Positions 1 to 6,319 of a stretch of DNA of 7,686 nt are shown piece after piece. The translations under genes and the position numbers were made by a program. Position 1 is the stretch's first letter. The number at the start of each line of letters is the position of its first letter. Source of the stretch: NBML01 sp029939535. GTDB taxonomy: Bacteria; Desulfobacterota; Desulfobacteria; Desulfobacterales; Desulfobacteraceae. The stretch is taken from the NCBI GenBank assembly GCA_029939535.1, contig JAOZST010000183.1, positions 1 through 7,686 of the forward strand, read 5' to 3'. The notes under the pieces are model-generated. The model searched no databases. It was not told where the DNA came from and saw nothing but the letters and a program-made list of their open reading frames with translations.

Positions 1-501
1 TTAATAATCATGTGGAATGCCTTTAATGTGCAGACTGAGATGCTCCATATCATCCATCTCTTCAATCCATCCTAAATTGGCATCAGGTTTATCATCAAGG
101 TCTTTTATATAGGGTTTGATATCAAGGACAGGTGTTCCGTCAAACACATCCAGCCCTGAAGTATAAACCCTGTTTCCAATTACGTCTTTAATAAGTACAA
201 TACTTACTCCAATGGGGTTGGGCCGAACTGGAGATCTGCTGGAAAAAACACCTACTTTTTTCCCATCAGCCCAGGGGGGAGATATCATCATTTTAAGTTC
301 CCTATTTATCTGATGGGCATAAAAAATAACATAAATATATGTAAATTTATCCAGGTCATTCAAGCCATCAATATATTCGGGGTTAATGTCCATATAAAAT
401 TCTTCCTGGTCAGTGTCCACGGGTTGATATGGGGCATTTTCCTGATATGGAGTTTTTATTACCCCGATCTTCTCCAGTGTAAATTTTGAATTTTCCTGCA
501 T
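1..501 (-). CDS. Short TrmO/TsaA-family tRNA-A37 N6-methyltransferase-like protein
   Basis: The 166-residue protein is complete, with its stop codon at the very edge of the window. It belongs to the TsaA/TrmO (YaeB-like) family. Characterised TrmO enzymes use S-adenosylmethionine to N6-methylate the threonylcarbamoyl-adenosine at position 37 of some tRNAs, through a beta-barrel rather than a Rossmann fold. Visible family marks are IGVIKTPY at residues 12-19, the signature FSSRSPVRPNPIGV at 86-99, and GLDVFDGTPVLDIKPY at 116-131. The protein is much shorter than the E. coli enzyme (about 235 residues): it has the catalytic barrel but lacks the C-terminal domain thought to help bind tRNA, so its substrate may differ. 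The start is supported by a strong GGAGGA ribosome site 9 bases upstream. The gene is divergent from pepA. The family call is firm; the exact tRNA substrate is an inference. Confidence 0.9.
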   Translation of the reverse strand: MQENSKFTLEKIGVIKTPYQENAPYQPVDTDQEEFYMDINPEYIDGLNDLDKFTYIYVIFYAHQINRELKMMISPPWADGKKVGVFSSRSPVRPNPIGVSIVLIKDVIGNRVYTSGLDVFDGTPVLDIKPYIKDLDDKPDANLGWIEEMDDMEHLSLHIKGIPHDY

Positions 502-510
502 ATTTATCCT

Positions 511-516
511 TCCTCC
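511..516 (-). promoter_or_regulatory. Ribosome binding site of the TrmO-like gene
   Basis: On the minus strand these bases read GGAGGA, within a longer purine run GGGAGGAAGG. They sit 9 bases before the ATG whose complement ends at 501, which fixes the start of the TrmO-like gene. Confidence 0.75.
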
Positions 517-552
517 CTGGAATCTGTCACTTTAATACTTACTTTACTGTTC

Positions 553-579
553 AATATAAAAAAATATAAGGGATGGCAA
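553..579 (-). promoter_or_regulatory. Weak candidate promoter for the TrmO-like gene
   Basis: On the minus strand TTGCCA (574-579) is followed by TATATT (553-558). The spacer is 15 bases, shorter than the preferred 17, so this is only a candidate. It would give a leader of roughly 45 bases. The surrounding DNA is so AT-rich that chance matches are expected. Confidence 0.22.
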
Positions 580-603
580 CATCATTTTTAAACAACCAAA
601 AAA

Positions 604-615
604 TATAATATTATA
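604..615. promoter_or_regulatory. Perfect 12-base palindrome carrying TATAAT on both strands
   Basis: The sequence TATAATATTATA is its own reverse complement and so presents a consensus -10 hexamer on each strand, facing the divergent TrmO-like and pepA genes. I found no good -35 hexamer at 16-18 bases on either side, so activity as a two-way promoter is only a possibility. It could also simply be an AT-rich, easily melted site. Confidence 0.3.
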
Positions 616-661
616 AGAATTTCTAATAGCCTTTTATAGTTTGAGGGGCTGTAAAACTTCT

Positions 662-688
662 TTTACTTGAAACCATATCTGTGATAAT
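662..688 (+). promoter_or_regulatory. Candidate extended -10 promoter for pepA
   Basis: TGTGATAAT at 680-688 matches an extended -10 element: a TG one base before GATAAT, which is five of six to consensus. The upstream TTTACT (662-667) is a poor -35 at a short spacing of 15, which an extended -10 can tolerate. Transcription would begin near 695 and leave a leader of about 40 bases before the pepA ATG. Confidence 0.4.
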
Positions 689-721
689 TTTAACAAAGAT
701 TAAATATTCCCATTCAAACAT

Positions 722-728
722 AAGGTGA
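722..728 (+). promoter_or_regulatory. Ribosome binding site deciding the pepA start
   Basis: AAGGTGA ends 5 bases before the ATG at 734. It overlaps the alternative in-frame GTG at 725, and that GTG has no comparable site upstream of it. This argues for the ATG. Confidence 0.6.
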
Positions 729-733
729 TTTCC

Positions 734-2269
734 ATGAAAAAAATTCGAGTAACTGCAACAGATAAACCCGTTGATTCCTTTGAAACAGACCTTTTGGTCT
801 TTCTGGCAGCAGAGGTAAAGGACAAGATGCCCCAATGCGATAAGGCTGTCATGGCCCAGGTGAAAAAGTCCTATGACCTGGGAGATTTCAAAGGGAAAAA
901 AGGAGAAAAGCTTTTTTATTACCCACAAGCTCCCGGAAAAAATAAAAAACCAGGGGCCAGGCGGATTCTGGTTCTAGGTATTGGTAAAACAGATCCCAAA
1001 AAGGATGTAACCGAGACCTGGGATATTCTTCGGGAAGCCGGGGGCCACATGGCCCAGACCTGCGAAAAAACCCGGGCCAGGGAGATGATCTTCTGCCAGC
1101 CTGATTTTTTAATTCCTGATCCGGAACAAGTTGCGGAAACCATCCTGGAAGGTTTATTGCTGGGGGATTATAGGTTTGCAAAATATAAACAGATCAGCAA
1201 AAAAAAGACTGATTACCCTGGGCTCACAGCTATTAAATTTGTCTGTTCCGGTGGTATCAGGGCTGTGCGCAGGGGAATAAAAAAAGGAAAAATTGCTGCA
1301 CAGGCCGCATGTGCTGCAAGGGATATGGCCCATGAACCCGGCAATGGCTGGACCTCGGCTGATTTTGCAGGATTTGCAAAAAACCTGGCCAATACCCATG
1401 GCCTCAATTACCGCTGTATTGAAAAAAAAGAGATGGAAAGGCTGGGCATGGGTGGAATACTGGCCGTAAACCAGGGTTCTGCCATTCCCCCCAGAATGGT
1501 GATTCTTGAGTATCAGCCTGAAAAAAAATCCCAGACCCTCCTTCTGGTGGGAAAAGGAGTTACATTTGATTCCGGCGGTATCAGCCTGAAGCCGGCTGCC
1601 GGCATGGAAGAGATGAAATATGATATGTGCGGAGGGGCAGCCGTCCTTGCAGCCATGCAGGCCGTGGGAGAGGAAAAACCTGACCTGGGGGTGGTGGCCA
1701 TAATACCGGCCACAGACAATATGTCTGGCAGCGGTGCTGTCCGGCCCGGAGACATCATCCACCACTTTAACGGTGTAACTTCCGAAATCGTGAACACCGA
1801 TGCCGAGGGCAGGATGATCCTGGCCGATGCCCTGGCCTATGGAATTAAAATTTATAACCCAGACTGTGTGGTGGATGTAGCCACCCTGACCGGGGCTGTT
1901 ATCATTGGCCTGGGTCATCATTTTACCGGGTTGATCTCTAACAATGACACTCTTGCACAGCGTTTGGAAACCGCTGGCAAACAGGCTGGCGAGCCTTTGT
2001 GGAGGCTGCCCCTGAACAAGAATTACAAAGAACAGATTGAATCCAAGGTAGCTGATATTAAAAATGTCGGGGGAAAGGGCGGGGGCACAATTACAGCAGC
2101 AGCCTATTTGTCTAATTTTGTGGGGAAAACTCCCTGGGCCCATATGGATATTGCCGGTACAGCCTGGGATTTTACCAAAAAGACCTATATCCCCAAAGGT
2201 CCTTCAGGCATAGGAGTAAGAACTTTTCTGGCCTTGATTAGAAATTGGGAAAAAGGAAAGTTAAATTAG
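734..2269 (+). CDS. pepA: Leucyl aminopeptidase, peptidase family M17 (PepA-like)
   Basis: This cytosolic two-metal aminopeptidase releases N-terminal amino acids, preferentially leucine-like ones, from peptides and works as a hexamer in the family. The protein is 511 residues from the ATG at 734; E. coli PepA has 503. The N-terminal macro-like domain covers about residues 1-165 and the catalytic domain the rest. All active-site residues are present: K274 and D279 in VGKGVTFDSGG, K286 in SLKP, D297 in MKYDMCGG, and D356, E358 and R360 in NTDAEGRM. Each is shifted by exactly four from the E. coli numbering as I remember it. A GTG at 725 is in frame and would add three residues, but AAGGTGA at 722-728 looks like the ribosome site for the ATG, so I prefer 734. 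The gene appears intact and separately transcribed. E. coli PepA also binds DNA in Xer recombination; nothing here tests that for this protein. Confidence 0.95.
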   Translation: MKKIRVTATDKPVDSFETDLLVFLAAEVKDKMPQCDKAVMAQVKKSYDLGDFKGKKGEKLFYYPQAPGKNKKPGARRILVLGIGKTDPKKDVTETWDILREAGGHMAQTCEKTRAREMIFCQPDFLIPDPEQVAETILEGLLLGDYRFAKYKQISKKKTDYPGLTAIKFVCSGGIRAVRRGIKKGKIAAQAACAARDMAHEPGNGWTSADFAGFAKNLANTHGLNYRCIEKKEMERLGMGGILAVNQGSAIPPRMVILEYQPEKKSQTLLLVGKGVTFDSGGISLKPAAGMEEMKYDMCGGAAVLAAMQAVGEEKPDLGVVAIIPATDNMSGSGAVRPGDIIHHFNGVTSEIVNTDAEGRMILADALAYGIKIYNPDCVVDVATLTGAVIIGLGHHFTGLISNNDTLAQRLETAGKQAGEPLWRLPLNKNYKEQIESKVADIKNVGGKGGGTITAAAYLSNFVGKTPWAHMDIAGTAWDFTKKTYIPKGPSGIGVRTFLALIRNWEKGKLN

Positions 2270-2270
2270 T

Positions 2271-2282
2271 GCGCTATCGCGC
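2271..2282. repeat. Small GC-rich inverted repeat after pepA
   Basis: GCGC-TATC-GCGC lies one base after the pepA stop codon. A 4-bp all-GC stem with a four-base loop is possible. It abuts the larger inverted repeat at 2284-2320 and may be part of the same element. There is no T-run, so it does not look like an intrinsic terminator. Confidence 0.45.
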
Positions 2283-2283
2283 G

Positions 2284-2320
2284 GCATTTAGCCATTAGCT
2301 GTTAGCTAACGGCCAAATGC
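2284..2320. repeat. Imperfect inverted repeat with inner palindrome between pepA and moxR
   Basis: The outer arms GCATTTAGCC (2284-2293) and GGCCAAATGC (2311-2320) pair in 9 of 10 positions. The interior holds a second symmetric unit: TTAGC (2295-2299) faces GCTAA (2305-2309), and GTTAGCTAAC (2301-2310) is a perfect 10-base palindrome. The result is a stable nested hairpin. There is no U-tract on either strand, so I do not call it a terminator. It resembles the dispersed palindromic repeats found between bacterial genes, but whether other copies exist cannot be seen here. Confidence 0.6.
2288..2308 (+). repeat. Three tandem TTAGCNN heptamers
   Basis: TTAGCCA, TTAGCTG and TTAGCTA follow one another without a gap at 2288-2294, 2295-2301 and 2302-2308. 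They share TTAGC and differ only in the last two bases. The array lies inside the inverted repeat at 2284-2320, so the same bases are both a direct and an inverted repeat. Confidence 0.6.
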
Positions 2321-2327
2321 AAATTCC

Positions 2328-2333
2328 TATACT
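2328..2333 (+). promoter_or_regulatory. Possible -10 element before moxR
   Basis: TATACT matches the -10 consensus at five of six positions. The region where a -35 should lie (around 2305-2310) falls in the inverted repeat and reads GCTAAC, a poor match. A promoter here would separate the moxR cluster from pepA and give a very short leader. The call is weak. Confidence 0.22.
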
Positions 2334-2342
2334 ATTAAAATA

Positions 2343-2354
2343 GGGAAATTTCCC
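2343..2354. promoter_or_regulatory. Perfect 12-base palindrome overlapping the moxR ribosome site
   Basis: GGGAAATTTCCC is a perfect palindrome that ends one base before the moxR ATG at 2356. Its left arm, with the preceding A, forms the only plausible ribosome site (AGGGAA, 2342-2347, 8 bases from the ATG). It could be a repressor site in DNA or a small RNA hairpin (GGGA, AATT loop, TCCC) covering the ribosome site. Both roles are inferences; the palindrome itself is certain. Confidence 0.45.
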
Positions 2355-2355
2355 A

Positions 2356-3276
2356 ATGATGATCCAGGAATTTGAAAATATTGTGGACAGCATCTCCAGC
2401 GTGGTACTGGGAAAGAAACCCCAGATCCGGCTGGCCCTGGCCTGTTTTTTTGCCCGGGGCCATTTGCTGATTGAAGACTTTCCCGGTATTGGAAAAACCA
2501 CTCTGGCCAAGGTCCTGGCCAAATGCATGGGCCTGGGGTTCCAGCGCATGCAGTTTACTTCCGACCTTTTGCCCGGGGATATCCTGGGCATGTCAGTCTT
2601 TGATCAGAACAGCAGTACCTTCAGCTTTCATCCAGGACCTATTTTCACCCAGGTATTTTTAGCAGATGAAATCAACAGAGCCACACCCAAAAGCCAGAGT
2701 GCGCTGCTGGAGGCCATGGAAGAGGAGCAGGTCACCATTGAAGGGGAAACCCGCTCCCTGGGACACCCTTTTTTTGTCATTGCCACCCAGAACCCCCTGG
2801 AACAGGCCGGCACCTTTCCTTTGCCGGAATCACAAATGGACAGGTTTCTCATGCGCATTGAACTGGGCTATCCAGACCGGGAAGCAGAGAAAAAGATCCT
2901 CAAGGGAGAAGGGGCTGACCAGGCTCTATCCGGACTTTCCTGCTGCATGGGCAAGGATGAAGTAATCCGGATACAGGACCAGGTGAGCCAGGTTCATTGT
3001 TCCGATACCTTTTTATATTATCTCCAGGATATCCTTGAATTCACAAGAAAATTACCTGATTTCCAGATTGGACTTTCCCCCAGGGCAGGCCTTTCCCTGG
3101 CACGGGCAGCCAGGGCATGGGCGTTTCTCCATGGCAGGGACCACACTATTCCAGAAGATTTGCAGAAAATCCTTCCCTGGGTGGCAGGTCACAGGCTCAG
3201 ATTTCGCCAGGATTTAACCGGGATTCCCAGGGGAAAATTAATGGAAATGTTCAACAGTGTAGGGGTCCCGGTTTAG
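2356..3276 (+). CDS. MoxR-family AAA+ ATPase
   Basis: The 306-residue protein has the normal length and full motif set of a MoxR ATPase (AAA_3 domain). Walker A is DFPGIGKTT at residues 41-49, Walker B is VFLADE at 100-105 followed by INRA, sensor 1 is ATQNP at 143-147 (N146), the arginine-finger segment is PESQMDRF at 157-164 (R163), and sensor 2 is SPRAG around R243. MoxR proteins are cytosolic ATP-driven chaperone-like machines that mature or activate partner proteins, often ones with VWA-type domains. The next gene encodes such a likely partner, a DUF58 protein. The gene opens a cluster with the DUF58 and transglutaminase genes, 50 bases before the former. The start is the first of two adjacent ATGs (2356 and 2359). 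Family certain; client inferred from the neighbourhood. Confidence 0.95.
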   Translation: MMIQEFENIVDSISSVVLGKKPQIRLALACFFARGHLLIEDFPGIGKTTLAKVLAKCMGLGFQRMQFTSDLLPGDILGMSVFDQNSSTFSFHPGPIFTQVFLADEINRATPKSQSALLEAMEEEQVTIEGETRSLGHPFFVIATQNPLEQAGTFPLPESQMDRFLMRIELGYPDREAEKKILKGEGADQALSGLSCCMGKDEVIRIQDQVSQVHCSDTFLYYLQDILEFTRKLPDFQIGLSPRAGLSLARAARAWAFLHGRDHTIPEDLQKILPWVAGHRLRFRQDLTGIPRGKLMEMFNSVGVPV

Positions 3277-3326
3277 CCAGGGTAGCGTTTTAAGGTGAAT
3301 TCCCAGTTTAAGGATAAAAATCAGCC

Positions 3327-4244
3327 ATGAAACTGAGCCGGAAACATTTTTCTATTTTCCCAACCCAGCATGGGTTTCTTTTCCTGGGCATCCTTGGTGC
3401 AATGATGGCAGGATCCATTAACTACAACAACAATGCCGGATTTATCCTTGTATTTCTTTTGGGAAACATGGCCGTTATCTCCATATTTCATTCCTTTAAC
3501 AACCTTATGGGACTTGAGATAGAGCCCTTGTCAACCCTGCCGGTATTTGCCGGTCAGAACGCTGTTTTTCCTTTCCTGGTAAAGGCCGGAACAAATGGCT
3601 GCCGATCTGTTGGCTTTGACCTGTCCACCCATGGCCAGATCTTTTTTTCCATTGACAGGAAAAAAACCATTCAATTAGAGATACCAGCGTCCCGGAGGGG
3701 AGTGTTAGAACCCGCTTCTTTAACAATTTCCAGTGTATATCCCTTTGGTCTTTTCACCTTCCGTGCAAAAATCCCGGCACAGACAAGCTGTCTTGTATAT
3801 CCAAAACCATTGCCAGGCCCCCTAAGAACATCAAAAAACGGACATTCCCCGGACGGAGAGATTGAAACATCATGCCAGGGCCCTGACGATTTCCAGGGAT
3901 TAAAACAATACCAGCCCGGCAACAGCATAAAGCGTATTGCATGGAAAACCCTGTCCAGAGGCCGAGGTGTATTTATCAAGGATTTTACAGTCCAGGACAG
4001 CCTCTCTGTTATGCTGAATTTTGATGCACTGAAGGAAAGGGACATGGAGCTGAAGCTCTCAAGGCTCTGTCACATGATCCTGGAAGCAGACAGAAGACAA
4101 ACAAAATACGGTCTGAGGCTTCCTCCGACTTTTCTTCAAAACCCTGGTGCAGGAGAGGCCCATAAGCATTTCTGCCTTAAGGCCCTGGCCCTTTTCAATC
4201 CCCGTTTTAATATCCATTTTAATCTCGGGGCAGGTCCCCAGTGA
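3327..4244 (+). CDS. Membrane-anchored DUF58 domain protein
   Basis: The 305-residue protein starts with two hydrophobic segments (about residues 16-30 and 37-55), then a soluble region that carries the DUF58 signature at 187-211: DDFQGLKQYQPGNSIKRIAW followed by KTLSR. The C-terminal part (NFDAL, then YGLRLP and a final CLKALALF) matches the short DUF58 version that sits beside TgpA genes, as in Pseudomonas. DUF58 is related to VWA folds and is the usual partner of MoxR ATPases; its biochemical role is unknown. The start is an ATG preceded by AAGGA at 3310-3314, spaced 12 bases, which is long but acceptable. The stop codon overlaps the start of the transglutaminase gene, which suggests translational coupling and a fixed ratio of the two membrane proteins. 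Confidence 0.9.
   Translation: MKLSRKHFSIFPTQHGFLFLGILGAMMAGSINYNNNAGFILVFLLGNMAVISIFHSFNNLMGLEIEPLSTLPVFAGQNAVFPFLVKAGTNGCRSVGFDLSTHGQIFFSIDRKKTIQLEIPASRRGVLEPASLTISSVYPFGLFTFRAKIPAQTSCLVYPKPLPGPLRTSKNGHSPDGEIETSCQGPDDFQGLKQYQPGNSIKRIAWKTLSRGRGVFIKDFTVQDSLSVMLNFDALKERDMELKLSRLCHMILEADRRQTKYGLRLPPTFLQNPGAGEAHKHFCLKALALFNPRFNIHFNLGAGPQ
4241..4244 (+). promoter_or_regulatory. GTGA stop-start overlap of DUF58 and transglutaminase genes
   Basis: The TGA ending the DUF58 gene (4242-4244) shares bases with the GTG start at 4241. The next in-frame ATG (residue 16) would delete most of the first membrane segment, so the GTG is preferred. A four-base overlap of this kind usually means the second gene is translated by ribosomes finishing the first. 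Confidence 0.75.
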
Positions 4245-6304
4245 AAAACGAATCTGCCATTGTCCTTCCCATTATTTGCGCCCTTATGGTGGCTGTTGCC
4301 CCCCATACCCCGGGCCTGCCCCTGTGGATAAACATCTGGTGCTTATTAATGTGGGGATATATGCTGACGAGACTGAAAACCGGCTGGCCAGTCCCCAATG
4401 CCAAAATCAGGTATGCCCTGACCTTTGCCGGAATACTGGGGCTCATGCTCACCTATAATGTCCAACTGGGATCTGATGCCTTTGTGGGACTTCTGGCCCT
4501 TATGGCGGCCATAAAGCCCTTTGAAATGCCTTCCCACCGCCATAGGATGATCACCATTCTCTTGACCTATTTTATTATAATCACAAGCCTGTTCAGGGCA
4601 GAGTCCATGTTTATCGTGCTCTACATGTTTTTCTCTGTTTTTGTGACAACCCTAGCCCTTGTACGTATCAATGATCCCGGGGTCAGGTTCAGCAAAAGCC
4701 TGAACCTTGCCGCCGCAATCATGGCCCAGGCCATTCCCCTGATGGTGATGTTCTTTCTTCTCTTTCCCAGACTGCCGGGCAGTCTGGTTGGATTTAAAGA
4801 CAAGACCAGGGGCATATCTGGTTTTTCAAACCGCCTTAACCCGGGAAGTGTTTCCAGTCTGGTCCAGGACCAGAGCCTGGCTTTCAGGGCTGAATTCAAA
4901 GATATCTTACCAGGGCCTGACCAGCTTTACTGGCGGGGAATCATTTTCCAGGAATTTGACGGCAAAAGCTGGATACCCAAAGAACTGGACAGACCTGGTA
5001 TGTCTTTTCCTGATGTTCAGAGTGAAACCCAGGACTATGCCATCCTGCTGGAGCCCCATAACCGTTCATGGCTCATGGCCCTTGACCTGCCAGTCAAAGG
5101 ACCTTCCTGGGCCAGGCTCACCCTGGATCATACCCTTAAATCCCAAAGGCCCGTAAACAAAAAAGTAAAATACAGGGTTACTTCCCTTATTCCAAACCTT
5201 TCCAAAAATCCTTATCCTGCACTGGCAGACGACAAAGAAGGTATACCATTTGCCGAATCAAAAGATAAAATAAATATACAAGACCTTAGAGTTTCAAAGA
5301 AAATGGCCAGGGCTATTATTTCAAAGTCAGATAATAAAAATCCAAAGTCCCGGTCCCTGGCATTTAAAATTGCCGGTAATGCCTCAACCCCAATGGAAAA
5401 AGCCCGTCTTTTGCTGGCCTATTTTACAAAAAACCAATTTGTTTATACTTTTAATCCACCCCTGGCCATGGGTCATCCCATTGACTACTTTCTTCTGGAA
5501 TCAAAAAAAGGATATTGTGAACACTATGCCTCGGCTTTTGCATTCATGATGAATGTTCTGGGGGTGCCGGCCAGGGTTGTGGGCGGGTACCTTGGTGGGG
5601 AATTAAACCCCTATGGAAACTATTTGATCATTCGCCAGTCCTATGCCCATGCCTGGGCAGAGATCTTTGATCCAAAAAAGGGCTGGATTCGAATGGATCC
5701 CACGGCAGCAGTGGCACCGGAACGAATCCAGACAAACCCTGACGGCTCATCAGCCGTCCCACAGGCTTTCTCCGGAGCCATGGCTTTTTCCAGGAAATTA
5801 AAATTTGCCCTGGATGCGGTCAATCTGAGATGGGAGGCCTGGTTTACCGGGTATTCCTATTTTGAACAGCAGGCATGGATTCAGAAACTGGGTTTGGTGA
5901 AAGGAACTGGATTCAAAAGTGTTGCAGGCGTTCTGACAGTTATCATCCTCATCGGTCTGGTAATCTTTTCAGGCCTTGTTTTCTGGCTGTTTAGATCCAG
6001 AAGAACGAAACCTGACCCCATTCAAAACACCTATGAACTTTTCTGCGGCCGCCTTGACAGGCTGGGGCTGACCAAGATTCCCAGCCAGGGGCCGGTTGAC
6101 TATGCCAAAATGTGCGCAGAAAAAGCACCCGGCCTGGCATTGGAAATTACTGCAATCACAGACCTCTATGTCCGGCTCAGGTTCCAGAAAGACTGTCCGA
6201 ACAAAGTGTTTTCAGACTTTAAATCCCTTGTGATGGCCTTTAAACCAACCATGGCTGGACCTGCCCCTGGTATTGGGCCTGAAACAAAAAAAGCCAGATC
6301 ATAA
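4241..6304 (+). CDS. TgpA-like membrane protein with periplasmic transglutaminase domain
   Basis: The 687-residue protein has the full TgpA layout. About seven N-terminal membrane segments (residues 5-177, DUF3488 region) end in FFLLFPRLPG. A non-cytoplasmic part with LYWRG and FDGKSW follows, then a transglutaminase-like core, one membrane segment at about 561-583 and a C-terminal cytoplasmic DUF4129 domain (about 600-670). The catalytic triad is intact: C426 in GYCEHYA, H470 in AHAWAEI and D486 in RMDP. The intervals match those I recall for Pseudomonas aeruginosa TgpA (C404, H448, D464), a protein reported as needed for viability there. The likely role is protein or envelope modification at the inner membrane, but the substrate is unknown. 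The start is a GTG whose first base is followed by the DUF58 stop (GTGA), with GGGG at 4227-4230 as a possible ribosome site. Confidence 0.93.
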   Translation: MKNESAIVLPIICALMVAVAPHTPGLPLWINIWCLLMWGYMLTRLKTGWPVPNAKIRYALTFAGILGLMLTYNVQLGSDAFVGLLALMAAIKPFEMPSHRHRMITILLTYFIIITSLFRAESMFIVLYMFFSVFVTTLALVRINDPGVRFSKSLNLAAAIMAQAIPLMVMFFLLFPRLPGSLVGFKDKTRGISGFSNRLNPGSVSSLVQDQSLAFRAEFKDILPGPDQLYWRGIIFQEFDGKSWIPKELDRPGMSFPDVQSETQDYAILLEPHNRSWLMALDLPVKGPSWARLTLDHTLKSQRPVNKKVKYRVTSLIPNLSKNPYPALADDKEGIPFAESKDKINIQDLRVSKKMARAIISKSDNKNPKSRSLAFKIAGNASTPMEKARLLLAYFTKNQFVYTFNPPLAMGHPIDYFLLESKKGYCEHYASAFAFMMNVLGVPARVVGGYLGGELNPYGNYLIIRQSYAHAWAEIFDPKKGWIRMDPTAAVAPERIQTNPDGSSAVPQAFSGAMAFSRKLKFALDAVNLRWEAWFTGYSYFEQQAWIQKLGLVKGTGFKSVAGVLTVIILIGLVIFSGLVFWLFRSRRTKPDPIQNTYELFCGRLDRLGLTKIPSQGPVDYAKMCAEKAPGLALEITAITDLYVRLRFQKDCPNKVFSDFKSLVMAFKPTMAGPAPGIGPETKKARS

Positions 6305-6319
6305 TCACTGGACTATCAA

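Noticed and set aside
725..733. GTG at 725 as the pepA start
   Set aside because: The GTG falls inside the AAGGTGA that serves the ATG at 734 and has no ribosome site of its own.
623..928. Minus-strand frame of 101 codons covering the pepA start and leader
   Set aside because: It overlaps the pepA N-terminus and its leader, shows no family resemblance and has no ribosome site. It is best explained by low stop density opposite coding DNA.
1154..2143. Long open frame of 329 codons on the minus strand
   Set aside because: It lies wholly opposite pepA, whose frame has every M17 active-site residue. The minus-strand translation matches no family I know, is rich in Cys/His/Ser as antisense frames are, and has no ribosome site.
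2284..2320. Intrinsic terminator for pepA
   Set aside because: The hairpin is followed by AAATTCCTAT, with no run of T, and the reverse strand has none either. A repeat or processing element is a better description.
4147..4458. Plus-strand frame of 103 codons across the DUF58/transglutaminase junction
   Set aside because: It is out of frame with both flanking genes, which have clear domains and a GTGA overlap here. Its translation has no recognisable features.
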